Origin: Ciona savignyi | Lineage: Eukaryota; Chordata; Ascidiacea; Phlebobranchia; Cionidae | Assembly (NCBI GenBank): GCA_000149265.1 | Contig: CH003037.1 | Location: 167,495 to 231,494, forward strand | DNA: 64,000 nucleotides | Direction: 5' to 3' | Part shown: positions 10,225 through 20,939 of the stretch, in pieces | Numbering within the stretch: position 1 is the stretch's first letter | Layout of the letters: each line of letters starts with the position of its first letter | Program-made: the position numbers and the translations under genes | The notes under the pieces: model-generated | Databases searched by the model: none | What the model was told of the DNA's origin: nothing | The model's input: only the letters and a program-made list of their open reading frames with translations

Positions 10225-13200
10225 ATGGCTTACAAGGAAACGGAAAAAAATACTGAAATTATAATTGGAACACTGAATATAAATGGTAACAAAAATAAGG
10301 CCCAAATTATAGCCAACTATATTAATCAAAATAAAATAGACATTCTATGCATGCAAGAGGTTCATGTTTTGACCACAAACTATTTAAAAAGAATAGAAAA
10401 TATGACAAACTCGATTTTTCATACGAACACCGTTTCGGAAGTGAATTCTGAGATAGGTAACTTCAGACAAGGAACTGGTATATTAATAAATAAGCATTTA
10501 CTTTCTAAATATAAAATAACTCATACCATAATAATAAATAATTATATTCATAAAATAAATCTATATAATAATAACAATAACATTATAATATATAATATAT
10601 ATCTAAAATCTGGTGGACGATGGAATAATATACTGGAGAGGGAACAACAACTAAAAATTCTTAATACTTATATGGAAAATAAATTGAATGTACAGACTTA
10701 TGTTCTTGGTGATTTTAACATGGTAATCCGTCCCACAGATAAACAAGGCAAATTTGAACCCAAGCAAAATAGAGGATAGAAAAATTTGGATGAAAATTGA
10801 AAAGGAATATAATTTAACAGATGCGCATATCAAATTTAGAAAATGTGAAATCCAATTTACTAGAATAATAAAAAATAAATCAACAAGACTAGACCGGATA
10901 TATGCTAATAATATTGCCATGAAAAATATTAATAATTTAAAATATATTAAAAACTTTATATCAGACCATAATAATTGCCCAATAATTAATATCAAAATAG
11001 AATCTAATAAAAAATGGGGTCCATCTTTTTTTAAAATGAACAATTCCGTAATAGAAAATACTGATGTAATGGAAATAATTAATATACGATGGAAATTATG
11101 GGGAAAAGAAAAATATAAATTTGGCAAAATTGAGAATTGGTGGGAAATTGGAAAAAACATGATTAAAACTGAAATTCAAGAAAACTCTCAGATCGTTAGA
11201 AAATGGGAAAAATATCGGTATGTTAGCGCCCTGTCAAAATTAGATCATTTGGATAAAAATAAACATATATTAACCCATAATATTAATCTAATCCAACTCC
11301 AAAATAACGTACAGATATACGAAAATAAATTAAACCGTGGAGCGCTTATCCGATCCAAAATAAAAGAAATTGAAAATGAAGTAAACTCAAATAGTAATTT
11401 TTTTAACTACGAAATAAGCAAACAAAAACGAGATGCGATCTATAAAATTAAAATAAACGAAACGCAAACAACCGAAACTGCAAATGAAACAATATCGGAA
11501 ATATATATTTTTTATAATAACTTATGGGGGGATTCTCCTAGAGTTCAAAATCAAGATCTTTATTTAGAGGATATAAAACCCATGGAACTAAATCAAACGG
11601 AAATTAACTTACTTAAAAAGCCAATAACTTTTAACGAAATTAAATTAGCAATAGATAACTTAAATATGAATAGCTCACCCGGTTGCGACGGTCTCACATC
11701 TAAATTATATAAAAACATGGATAATATTTTTATTAATGATTTATGCGAACTATATAATAACTTTATATTTACTGAAATTATGCCGAATACCATGAGAATT
11801 GCCATAGTTAAATTAATTTATAAAAAAGGAGAAAAAGCGGATTTGAAAAATTGGAGACCGATCTCATTATTAACTACGGAATATAAAATATTTAGCAAAA
11901 TAATAAATAATAGACTCTCCTTAATTTTAGATCGTATTATTAGTAATAATCAAAAATGTGGTATTAAAAATAGAAGAATTGACCAAAGCCTATATAATAT
12001 ACAAAGTGCTATAGAATCGGCAAAACATCTCAATAAAAAACTAAGTTTAATTTCAATAGATTACGAAAAAGCGTTTGATAAAATAGACCATAATTTTATA
12101 ATAAAAATTTTACATAAACTTAAAATCCCAGTAGAATTTATTAAATTAATCAGTATATTATATAATAAAATAAGTAGCATAATAGAAATTAACGGTGCAT
12201 TTACAGACCCAATAATAATAAAACGGGGTATTAGACAGGGATGCCCCGCCAGTATGTCTCTTTTTCTCATTGGAATAGAAATATTAACAAGGAAAATAAA
12301 TAATAATAAATTGATAAACGGCTATAAACTGGGACCCATTGAACATAAAATTGAACAATATGCGGATGATATCACTTTTTTAATTAGTAATATAAATTCT
12401 CTACCGATTATTAAAAAAGAACTAAATAAATACGAGAAAGCTTCAGGGCAAACAATAAATTTTAATAAAACCCAATATATGTCTAATGACCCGGAAATAC
12501 AAACCTTTATGAATAAACTAAATATGGGAAATAATAACGTTAATATAATAAAAATACTTGGGATATTCTTTAGTTTTGATCATAATTGTGAAAATAAAAA
12601 TTGGGAGAAATCAAAAAAATCAATACGAGGCGCATTGGCAATACACCAGGAAAGAAATCTTACTTTATCCGGTAAATGTAAATTAATTAATGCTCTAATA
12701 GTTCCGCAATTTCTACACCCCGGTAAGCATATTCTTATAAATAAACAATATTTAAACGAAGTAAATAAATTAATATATAAATTTCTATGGTTTCCTAGTA
12801 AATTAGAAAAAATTAAACGACTTAAATTAATAAATTCAATTAATGACGGTGGAAGGGCGATTCCAGACATAGAAATTAAAATAATAGCTGCAAAATTATC
12901 TAGACTACATGAAATTACCCAAATTAAAAAGATAGAAACTATTTGGCACGAATGGGCACGTTATCAACTGGGATCAACAATGAAATTAATTAATCCGATA
13001 TTATTTACCAATTCAGCCCCAAANNNNNNNNNNNNNNNNNNNNNNNNNNNNNNNNNNNNNNNNNNNNNNNNNNNNNNNNNNNNNNNNNNNNNNNNNNNNN
13101 NNNNNNNNNNNNNNNNNNNNNNNCAAGTAATGAAACGAAACTGCAAATTTTGCCAAATACCAATTGATAATCTAAAACATATATTAATTAGCTGTCCTGT

Positions 13201-13555
13201 AATCAAAAAAATCTTTTTTCATTTAATATATAATTATAACAATAATATATGTCATTTTAAAAGTAATTTAACTAATCAATTAATTTTATATAACTGTACC
13301 GATGTAAAACAAAAAGTCCAGCTCGGTGCAATTAAATTAATAACAATAGCAAAATTAGAAATAATTAATTATAAGAAATATTTGGATATGAAAAATTCAT
13401 ATATTTGGCATAATGACGAATTTGTAAGAAAGATGCTTTGGATAGTCAAAAATAAGTTCAGAATATATATCCGTAAATTGTGCCTAGTGCGAAATCCCGA
13501 ATTTGTCATTAAAAAATTTGGCATATTACCACATATCGACCTTTATCAAATTTAA
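10225..13555 (+). pseudogene. LINE ORF2: APE endonuclease and reverse transcriptase
   Basis: The N-terminal endonuclease (10225-10779) shows GTLNINGNKNK, LCMQEVHV and VLGDFNMV. A frameshift at about 10760-10779 moves to a second ORF (10754-13555), which begins with the rest of the endonuclease (STRLDRIY, FISDHNNCP). The RT domain has LKNWRPISLL, SIDYEKAFDK (~12050), RQGCPASMSLF (~12235) and the catalytic QYADDITFL (~12355). A 100-N gap (13024-13123) lies in the C-terminal third. Past the gap a CX2CX11HX4C knuckle starts near 13141, as in L1-type elements. The enzyme would nick target DNA and prime reverse transcription of the element RNA. Codon use is strongly A/T-rich, more so than in ORF1. 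Confidence 0.85.
13024..13123. other. Assembly gap (100 N) inside LINE ORF2
   Basis: Exactly 100 N. The frame stays open across it only by virtue of the placeholder length, so the true size is unknown. Confidence 0.99.
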
Positions 13556-13633
13556 ACTACCTATAACTGTACATGTATAATATAACTTTTTCCTCACCGT
13601 ATATAAATAAATTATATTTAATATTGCACACCA

Positions 13634-13657
13634 CAAGCAAGGGATAATTAGGTTATC
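13634..13657 (+). repeat. 3' UTR half of the 24-bp LINE inverted repeat
   Basis: Begins CAAGCAAGGGATAATTAGG and is complementary to 8369-8392. One half lies in the 5' UTR and the other in the 3' UTR, so a transcript could close into a panhandle. Alternatively these are terminal repeats of a DNA transposon into which part of the LINE family once inserted. The first reading is favoured because both lie inside the target-duplication boundaries. Confidence 0.75.
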
Positions 13658-13961
13658 TTATGAAGCTATTAAATATCATGTTATTATTTATTAAAATAAA
13701 ATTTTCTTTTGTTTCTCATAATATACCTTTACTGCCGATCCTTTAACTAATCCCCAGAACATCGCCACATCACATTTTTCCATCAGTCATCGCAAAGATC
13801 GTCAACTTCTTCATTTATCATCCAAAGCCTCATACTTCATATCATCTCGTTTCACCGCTTCATCACCATCTATGAACAAAATTGTATTGTAATATTGTTG
13901 TTGTTGTATTCGCATGTTATGTACGGCCGAAAATTCGGTTAAACGTGTCATTAGTCGTCCA

Positions 13962-14002
<41 letters not shown>

Positions 14003-14192
14003 AGCTTGAACGGACCCTTTAACACTTTTTTTATTAAGCGAAACGCGAATATATTTTATTGTACATTGAAACTTAAATTTTTGACGGGTTTTTCGAAAAA
14101 ATCGCGATATTTTTACTTCATTGAATAAAGCACAGCTGATATTCGGACTAAAAATGCATTTTAATATCATTGTTTTATAATACAACAGAGTA

Positions 14193-14266
14193 GTCGGACA
14201 ACTTCGAACATTCGAAAGCACTCGTTTTTCGTCGGACAACTTCGAACATTCGAAAGCACTCGTTTA
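14193..14266. repeat. Tandem duplication, 38-bp period
   Basis: GTCGGACAACTTCGAACATT is repeated at 14193 and 14231 with almost no divergence, giving two units of 38 bp. It lies between the LINE and the Merlin-like remnant. No function is inferred. Confidence 0.85.
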
Positions 14267-14339
14267 AGCAACCGGAGTTTAATCAGTAGATATCCTTGTA
14301 TATATATTCTATGTATCCATGCGTTACGGTAATACTGTG

Positions 14340-14770
14340 TCGACAGTGAGTGCTTCATGATCACGGTTGACCAGCGAGACGCTGGCACCCTCCTCCCCAT
14401 CATTACTCGAAATATCGCAAGGGGCACTGAAATACATTCGGATGAGTGGCGAGCCTATAGCCAACGAATCCCAAGTAAGTTTAAAACATATCATTTTTCT
14501 TCGTTATTAACTCATTATTCCTGTTATACATTTTTCATTACATGCCTGGGAATGGGCTGTACGCACGCCACTGTAAAGCATTCGCGTGAATTTGTATCCG
14601 CCACAGACAGGGTTTCGTACACGAAACATTGAAAACCTGTGGCGGCAGTGCAAGAGCCGTTTCGCCAAAATGAACGGTGCTCATCAAAAGTACGTTCGTT
14701 CCTGGATGAATTTTTATGGAGAAGATTGGAGGAAAAAAGGCCATCGCCGAAACTTATCAACGCTAACCTG
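14340..14770 (+). pseudogene. Merlin-like (IS1016/ISXO2-type DDE) transposase remnant
   Basis: TVDQRDAGTLLPII followed by HSDEWRAYS (second catalytic Asp, about 14442-14460), then GCTHATVKHSREFV, then in another frame NIENLWRQCKSRF (catalytic Glu, about 14627-14660) and YVRSWM / FLDEFLWRRL. This order matches Merlin transposases of the IS1595-like DDE group. The three blocks are in different frames and the N-terminal domain is missing. The stretch between SQRIPSK and MGCTHA, about 60 bp, looks non-coding and could be an intron or an insertion. No terminal repeats were identified. Confidence 0.75.
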
Positions 14771-14849
14771 AACATAAACTGCCCTTTTCAGGAATCCCAT
14801 TTAAAAAGCCGAAGAGAGAAAAGGGAGGGAAGGAACTGTTTTTAATTAC

Positions 14850-15485
14850 ACTAATTTGTGGAAGCACCTAAATACCACCGGGCGTTAAATTACTTGATTC
14901 CCCGAGACATAATAAAAGCGTAAATGTTAATAAAAAGCGATAATAAAAAGTTACAAATAAAGTATAAAAAGGTGTATCGAAAGTGTACACATTATATATA
15001 ACGCATCAAACGAGCCCCGTGCGCGTTACATTCGTTCCCTTCTTATTTTACATTAAGACAGTACCGGATTAAGGCGGGGGTTAATGGGGCTGCAGCCCCA
15101 GGCCCTTCGAGAACTACTCTACATATATGTCTTAAACAAAAAATTATAATTACTATAAACTTGAATGAATATTAAATAGGCCAGCAAAATGGTCAGGTTA
15201 ATGGCAACCAGACAAATGTAGATCTTAACAACTTATCTTTGCTGATCGTTTGAATTTTGCCACTCTATTACGTAACAATGCGTAAAGTAATTTCAGTTTA
15301 GCAGAAAGTGATTTTGCATTGTGCCTCATTGCCATTTGGCCAACTCCTTGTGAGTCGTTGGTCATGATGGATCCGTACGAAGTGGGGAATAATAGCCTAA
15401 CCATAGGCGCCAGTGTTTACAAAAAGTAGGTGGTGCGAAAAACAGGCAGCGAAATAAATGTTTTGTATGGCAGGTCATTGCGCCT
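14850..15485. other. Non-coding stretch with a possible hAT terminus
   Basis: No ORF of note. CAGTACCGGATTAAGGCGGG starts at 15059, and the string GGGGCTGCAGCCCC is palindromic just after it. CAGT.CCGGATTAAG-type ends are common in hAT elements. A possible opposite end, read inward, is CACTGGCGCCTATG at about 15404-15417, but I could not find matching 8-bp target duplications. Confidence 0.3.
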
Positions 15486-15489
15486 TCTA

Positions 15490-15892
15490 GATTTTTTTTT
15501 TCAAAATTGTGCACTTAGTGCGAGTTGGTGGCCTTAGGCCGATCCCCTCGTGCAATGTGAAAATTAATCCACTGGGGGAGGTTTCCCTAGTATGTGGTTG
15601 CTGCAAGAGACACCTTTCGCAGGCATCTCTCCACAGCGTGCAAGCCACGTAGGGAGGGGTTCTATTGCTTAAGGTATCCCGACACCTAAATTCACGCCCT
15701 CCAGTGGTTAGACTGGAGGCAGCGCTGGTTAACCGCACTACCACAGGGTGATGCGATTCCGCAGCTCAGACCTAGCCCTTCGAGTTGCCACCTTACCGAA
15801 GTAACGTGAACCCTAGGGCAGAGTGAATTAAGCACCGTTCACCTAATGAATAAAGCAAGGAAAAAAAATTTCTTGCCTTATTCAAATAGAAT
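15490..15892 (-). mobile_element. SL-headed tRNA-SINE-like retrocopy with A-tail
   Basis: On the minus strand the unit starts with the exact SL 16-mer (15892-15877) and ends in an A-run (T-run at about 15492-15501 on the plus strand). Between them is a pol III-like A box (TGGTAGTGCGGTTAA, minus strand, around 15745-15731) and a weaker B-box-like GGGCGTGAATTTAGG. After the SL comes GCAAGAAA rather than the SL donor GTATG, so the leader looks already spliced, as in a retrocopied trans-spliced transcript. No convincing target duplication was found. It could be a SINE inside a trans-spliced transcript or a SINE family that acquired the leader. Confidence 0.55.
15877..15892 (-). other. SL exon sequence (exact 16-mer)
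   Basis: Reverse complement of CTTATTCAAATAGAAT, giving ATTCTATTTGAATAAG on the minus strand. The following base context is GCAAG, not a GT donor, which implies joining to an acceptor site rather than an SL-RNA gene. Confidence 0.75.
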
Positions 15893-16170
15893 TTGCCCTA
15901 TTTATTTTTTTCACTGCCACTTCTATGCATTAATCCGTCTATTAAATAATGTCGATGGGGAAAACCTTTTTCGATACTAGTATTCGACTCTTTCTATAGT
16001 AAATAAAAGTGTTAGTGTAATATAAAATGGCTATCCTACGATGAATTGAAGTTGGCCTAAATATATATCTGTAGACAGTAGTAGACGTATACGAACTGAT
16101 GAGAAATGCTCATGTTTTCAGTTTTCGTATATTAGCAGTTTTATCACTACTATTTTGAAATAAAACTGTT

Positions 16171-16186
16171 ATTATATTTGAATAAG
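16171..16186 (+). other. SL-like sequence, one mismatch, upstream of the CR1/L2-like LINE
   Basis: ATTATATTTGAATAAG differs from the SL 16-mer at one base and is followed by GTAAATG, a plausible donor. It lies ~430 bp before the first ORF of the CR1/L2-like element. Whether it marks that element's 5' end is inferred, not shown. Confidence 0.45.
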
Positions 16187-16249
16187 GTAAATGCAAGGAT
16201 AGGAAAACTTGTTAACTTGGCCTTTTAAAAGTTTATTATTTGAAACCGA

Positions 16250-17286
16250 AAAATGGAAGCTTTACTAATGGAGAAGCTGTCAAAAAGATGGAGGAAAGAA
16301 ACAATGCTTGCGTTTAAGGGTAAGCAAGACTTGATGCCAGGTTTGAAAAAGAACCAGATCTAAACATTGCAGGTTCGTCGGATCGAGGGAAAGAGATTTT
16401 AGAGATGAGATCCTCTCTCAACGCATTGGAGGCCTCCTTTAAAGAACTGAAGGCCTTGATAGAACGCACCGACGAACGGTTAGATAGATGGATTGGAGCA
16501 GTATGGACGAAGAAACTGCCTCGTCCTTCATGGCTGCCAAGGAATACCAAATAACAGGGACCAGTTTTTAAAATACATTTTAAATATATTTATTTAACAA
16601 AATGAATTTACCGTATCCAATTGTTCCCACAGAAATTGATATTGCGCATGTGCTGGCAACTAAGGAGAACCGGACCTCAATTATTGTAAAGTTCGTCCGA
16701 AGAATGGTTCGAAATGACATCTTCAATTCCAAGAGGTGCCTGAAGGGAACGAAGATGGCAATTACTGAATCATTGACGGCTCCGGATCGTGGAGAAAGCC
16801 AAGGAGGTGTTTGACTTTCGAAGCGTGTGGACCTTCAACGGGGCTGTCCACATTTTTCATAATAACAAAAGGCAAGTGCTCCATAGATTATCTGATATTA
16901 CTAGCATTCTAGCTTCTCCACCCCGTTTCACTACTTATAATTGGCCAGTTTAAATGTCCCGTATGTCACCTTCAAAAAGAAAAACATGTCTGATATGGAG
17001 CAAGCTAATCCGAATAAATCAAAATTTTGTTTCCTGTGACAATTGCCACTCAAACTCACACTATAACTGTCTAAAAAATACTTTGCTAAGCCTAAATGCA
17101 AATAATATTAAAAAGAATATTTATAATTCACATTGCAACTGGCTATGCAACACCTGCTCTTTTAAGTCACACCTGCCTTTTCATGAGATTTCCGACTCTG
17201 AACTTTCGCTTCTGCTTTCCCCTTCTACTACTACCCAAATCAATCGTGACCCAAGTAAATTAAATTCTTTTTTTAATTACAAATGA
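16250..17286 (+). pseudogene. CR1/L2-type LINE ORF1 (RRM-like and PHD-like segments), broken
   Basis: The segment 16602-16860, in more than one frame, reads TKENRTSIIVKFVRRMVRND, KRCLKGTKMAITESLT and VFDFRSVWTFNGAV. This is the pattern of the ORF1 RNA-binding domain in CR1/L2-like elements. The ORF 16954-17286 carries a degenerate PHD-like zinc finger (SCDNCHSNSHYNC, NWLCNTCSF). The first CX2C pair is damaged, reading CLIW. It ends with the family-like FHEISDSELSLL. Upstream, 16250-16560 appears to be decayed coiled-coil coding. ORF1 proteins bind element RNA; the PHD-like part is common just before the endonuclease. Confidence 0.65.
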
Positions 17287-17361
17287 AGTTAATGAGGAAA
17301 CAAACTATCATTGGGTGCCCAGAGCTATATATAACATCAAATCAATGTAAATAAATCCCAT

Positions 17362-18165
17362 ATGTTTGAAAGTGAGCAATTTTTTCCTACCCTGAGTTTG
17401 GATATTAGATCTTTGGCACATCCTTATAATTTGAGCAAACTGGAAGCTTTAGTGTTAATAACTAAAACATGGATAGTTGGAAATCAAACAGGGCATTATT
17501 CAAATTTACCAGGTTATGTTTTCGTTAGCAACAGCCGGACTGAACACAGGCGAGTTGGAATGTACATCATCAGATCTGACCTAGATTTTTATGTTAAGGA
17601 ATGCTTATCGGTTATGGAGGAGAGGGTTTTTGAGTCCCTTTTTGTATCTTTCCCTATACCCCAGCATACATCAAATTCAAAATCATCCTTAATTTGTGGT
17701 GTTATTTATCGGACTCGGAATCAAATTTTTTTCCTAGAAAATTTGTTAAAGTCACTTGAAAAAATTGAAACAAGACACTCACATTGCATCATAGTTGGTG
17801 ATTTTAATTATAAACTTTTAATTGGAAATAACAACCATATCAGTAATTTTAAAGATGTAATGCATGAAAATTATTACCAGTCCATTATTAATAAACCAAC
17901 CCGGATTACAGACTCAGGTGCAACTGCAATTGACCATATTTGGACAACTATTGACAGTTCATTCATAAGAGCTGGCATATTAACAGACAGTATATCTGAT
18001 CATCTACCTGTCATAATGGCCTTAAACACTAAAACAGATAATAAATCCCCAGTATAATACAATTAAAATCAAGAATATTTAGTCAAAGTAACATGTCCCA
18101 CTTTAATACTGCCATTCAAAGTATGGACTTGGATTCAATTTATTATGAATACTTGCAAGTTTTGT
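17362..18165 (+). pseudogene. CR1/L2-type LINE APE endonuclease, RT missing
   Basis: The 231-codon ORF (17362-18057) has LDIRSLAHPYNLSKLEALVL, ITKTWIVGN, RRVGMYIIRSDL, IIVGDFNYKLLI, PTRITDSGATAIDHIW and the terminal SDHLPVIMAL, all hallmark APE endonuclease blocks. Some catalytic blocks are altered; for example TKTW replaces the usual TETW. After the stop, SHFNTAIQSMDL-like sequence continues to about 18165, where the element stops abruptly. No reverse transcriptase follows. The element is therefore a 5' fragment lacking its 3' end, which is unusual for LINEs (normally 5'-truncated) and suggests a later deletion or insertion. Confidence 0.8.
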
Positions 18166-18199
18166 GTAAAACCCCTCGCAGGGTACAAACTCGATGAAA

Positions 18200-19317
18200 A
18201 CCAAACCATTTGTCAATATATATATATTTAAACAACAATGTTGTAGGATTCAACAGGGGCGAAGCCCTACCCTACGTTGCCAACCCTGTGTTGGCGAATT
18301 TTAGCTGCTTCACGCACTTGACCAGTGATTGCTCTATCTTCTGTGTTTGAAACAAACCACCCTTCTGTGATGTCTTTTAATTGCGCTAACATAGACAGAA
18401 TTTCTAAACGCATACAAACATAGCAGCATAGATACAATTTCTGGGTTTGCTTTGTGCGATCCAGAACAGCTAAATCAATAACAACCTTCCACCACGTAGT
18501 AAGAACAGAAAAGGCCGAAATTACTATGACTTTTAAAATTGGCAGCGACGCCGTGACGCTTCATTGGGCACACAGAAATCGGGAATTTAGATACTTGGGA
18601 TTGGCTCTTAAAATGACCGTAACAAATGATAAAATTGACTTTATATCCCTTACTTTATTAGATTTTGGCATAAAAGCTATCTTATACATAATATTCAATA
18701 CACATAACTGGCTGAGAAACTGAGTATACAATCTACTTTTGGTCATTTTATCTGTTTCTTTAAAAATTATTCTCACCAAACGCTTGTGCTCATATCTATC
18801 TTCCAGCTTTTTTTCAAGCTCATCAAATTCTAGCTTTGAATTCATTTTCCTAATTATTTCGTAATCTTCGGTGTTTAAAGAAGTAGAAGTAATGTCATCA
18901 ATGCGATTGTGCAAATCTACTAAGAGCTCAATGACCTTCTTTTGAACTTCTAAACATATGTTTCGGGCCACACCTTCTCCTAAAGCCGGCTCCCCCACTG
19001 TACTGGTCGCGCTTTACCGCACACTCTTCTTCAGGGCTCTATATCGTTTTGATCCTAATTAAATTTGGATCGCTTAATATTGTTCTTTCGCCTAGGTTTG
19101 GCGGCCGCCTCCGCTATATTTATTAAATTATATCTTATTTTTTTAATGACGTGTTTTAACGACTGTTCGTTTTGCCGTCTTTTCCCGTTCCTGTATCGTG
19201 ATTAAATTCGTTCAAAACTAAAACTAAACTAATGTATAATGAGTATGCATTAATCTTCTGTTGGTCTTATATCCAAGAACCACAACATTCACTTTTTTGT
19301 GAGATGGGAAAAGAATT
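18200..19317 (-). CDS. Unrecognised minus-strand coding remnant
   Basis: A 145-codon minus-strand ORF (18998-18561) reads VQKKVIELLVDLHNRIDDI near its N-terminus, is charged and probably helical, and has no family I recognise. A second minus-strand segment near 18400-18300 has open sequence ending GQVREAAKIRQH. The remainder, including 19000-19317, shows nothing I can support. It may be a decayed element or an exon of an unknown gene. Confidence 0.25.
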
Positions 19318-19851
19318 TGTAGGGGGTCGCCAATATATGTTTGTTAATTTTGCCTATTGCTTGACACTTGATCTGGTCAGATGATTCTCTGGCTGACCGT
19401 ACTCAGTTAAATTTGACTCTCGCAATCCGACAACTCACGGAAGGGGCTTTTATTCTTGTTTATTAATAAGCTGACACAGTAAAGTACAAACAGTTCGAAT
19501 AGTTCAATTTCGCTTTCATTAGTTGAATATGATCGGCTGCCGTACAGTTAGACGTTGTTCTTATACTCTGATTTCTTTAGTCGAATCGTAGACTGACATA
19601 TCATTAGACGTTTTTAGGCTGTCGTTTCGTTAAGCCACATGTTTAGAATAATTCGTTAACACCACGTTTCAGAACAAGCGGATACGTGTACAAAAAAAGG
19701 CGGCATAACACGTGGTTCGTGAGAGAAGAATTATTCAGGAAACAGAAGTTTCCTAAGCCGGATTACAGGCTGTATGTTAAAACAGTAAAACAAATCTGTA
19801 CAATGCGTCCCAAAAGCAAATAATATAATACATAATGGCGAAATTGCTACA
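19318..19851 (-). repeat. LTR (A-type), left end of copy 1
   Basis: 534 bp, TG..CA. A-type variants: TTAATTTTGCC near the left end and TTTAGAATAATTC (one A fewer). Flanked on the left by AATT. On the minus strand an AATAAAAGCC polyadenylation-type signal is present. Confidence 0.9.
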
Positions 19852-20381
19852 ACACTTCCCTTCCTCGGAGTTTTTTTAAATTTGTAAACCATTTGTCCAA
19901 TATGAGGTATAGGAAAACGGTTGTAGGAAATTCGCGACAAATAAAAACAAGACGATGATGCGAGGATCCAACTTGTAGCTTTGCAGGACATCGGTTCGGT
20001 GAATCTGGAAAAACTGGAAACAAGGGTTGTTTTTCTACTCTAGGCACAAATCAAATCGTTTGGGATTGTATGAGGGGTGAGAGTGTATGGTTAAAAATTG
20101 TGGGTATATTAAATGTTCAAGAGTCAGCCTGATCAGTCCACACATAATCAGCAATGTCTCGTCTCTGAGCATTTCGACGCCTCCGCACGTGACCACCAAT
20201 CGCGCCGACCAAGATTGGACAACAGCCACACAGAAACATAACCGTCCAGAACGCAGCCCAAAAATTAGAAAGGCAGAAAATAGTTAAAAAATTATAAGGA
20301 CCAGAGAGGGGCTATAGGTTTTTTCTTTGGCAACTAAATAAAAGAAGAACAAAACCGAATACTCCACATAGGGCGATCTTT

Positions 20382-20939
20382 CTAAAACTCGGTTTCGTAA
20401 TTAGACAGATAGACTGGCTTGCGGATTTTACGACCAATACGACTCTGACGAATAGGTGGCGATGTGGATAACTCTAGCTCACCCAGTATGTTACTATGAA
20501 AAGGAACACTCGCATCAATTTCAGGTGGCAATGTGGACACCTCTCCCTCTTCCACAACATCATCAATAAAGGGAACTCCCACATCAGTTGCAATATTCAT
20601 TATATTATTTTCGCCATTTACCTGAGTTAAACCAGATTGATTATTCGGAGCTTCCGTAATATCAAACAATGCACTAGCCTTCTTAAGTCGGTCAAGGCTC
20701 ACCGTAGTTTGTCGATTACCGAAATCTATGGTGAAATATTTGTCCGAACGATCTACCACGCGAAAAGGACCGGTATAAGGACGCTGTAAGGACCTTTTGA
20801 CTGTGTCAACGCGCACAAAGACATGCGAACAAGTCCACAGCTGAGGGTCAACATAGGAAGAAGTAATTGTGAGGTGGTCGAGGCAAGGTCGGACGCAAAC
20901 TCTCCATTCGCTTACGCAGTTCATGCAAGTAGGTACCAT
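20382..20939 (-). pseudogene. Copy 1 integrase C-terminus (GPY/F domain)
   Basis: A separate frame from the integrase core, caused by an extra base near 20865. Contains PYTGPFRVVDRSDKYFTIDF, the GPY/F module that follows the integrase core in many Ty3/Gypsy elements, then a Ser/Pro/Glu-rich tail ending IRKPVYLSNYETEF. Intact in length relative to the other copies. Confidence 0.85.

Larger units (their letters stand above)
8238..14010 (+). mobile_element. L1/Tx1-like LINE insertion with target duplication and poly(A) tail
   Basis: The insertion is bounded by the exact 10-bp duplication ACAGCTTGAA (8238-8247 and 14001-14010). The 3' copy directly follows a 38-nt A-run (13964-14001). Inside are an SL-RNA-like 5' end (8247-8306), ORF1 (8788-10171), ORF2 (10225-13555) and a 3' UTR, so the copy appears near full length at ~5.75 kb. 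The domain order (zinc-knuckle ORF1, APE endonuclease, RT, C-terminal CCHC) fits the L1/Tx1 group. ORF1 and ORF2 each carry a frameshift, so the copy is probably inactive as assembled. The A-run could alternatively belong to a later small insertion in the 3' UTR, but the matching duplication argues for one event. Confidence 0.85.

Noticed and set aside
15059-15417. Complete hAT element
   Set aside because: Candidate ends resemble hAT termini but do not match each other well and no 8-bp duplication was found.
20087-20287. Small plus-strand ORFs repeated in the 3' region of each Gypsy copy (also 33179 and 39440) as accessory genes or env
   Set aside because: They are antisense to the element, short, lack signal peptide or membrane segments, and are identical only because the copies are identical.
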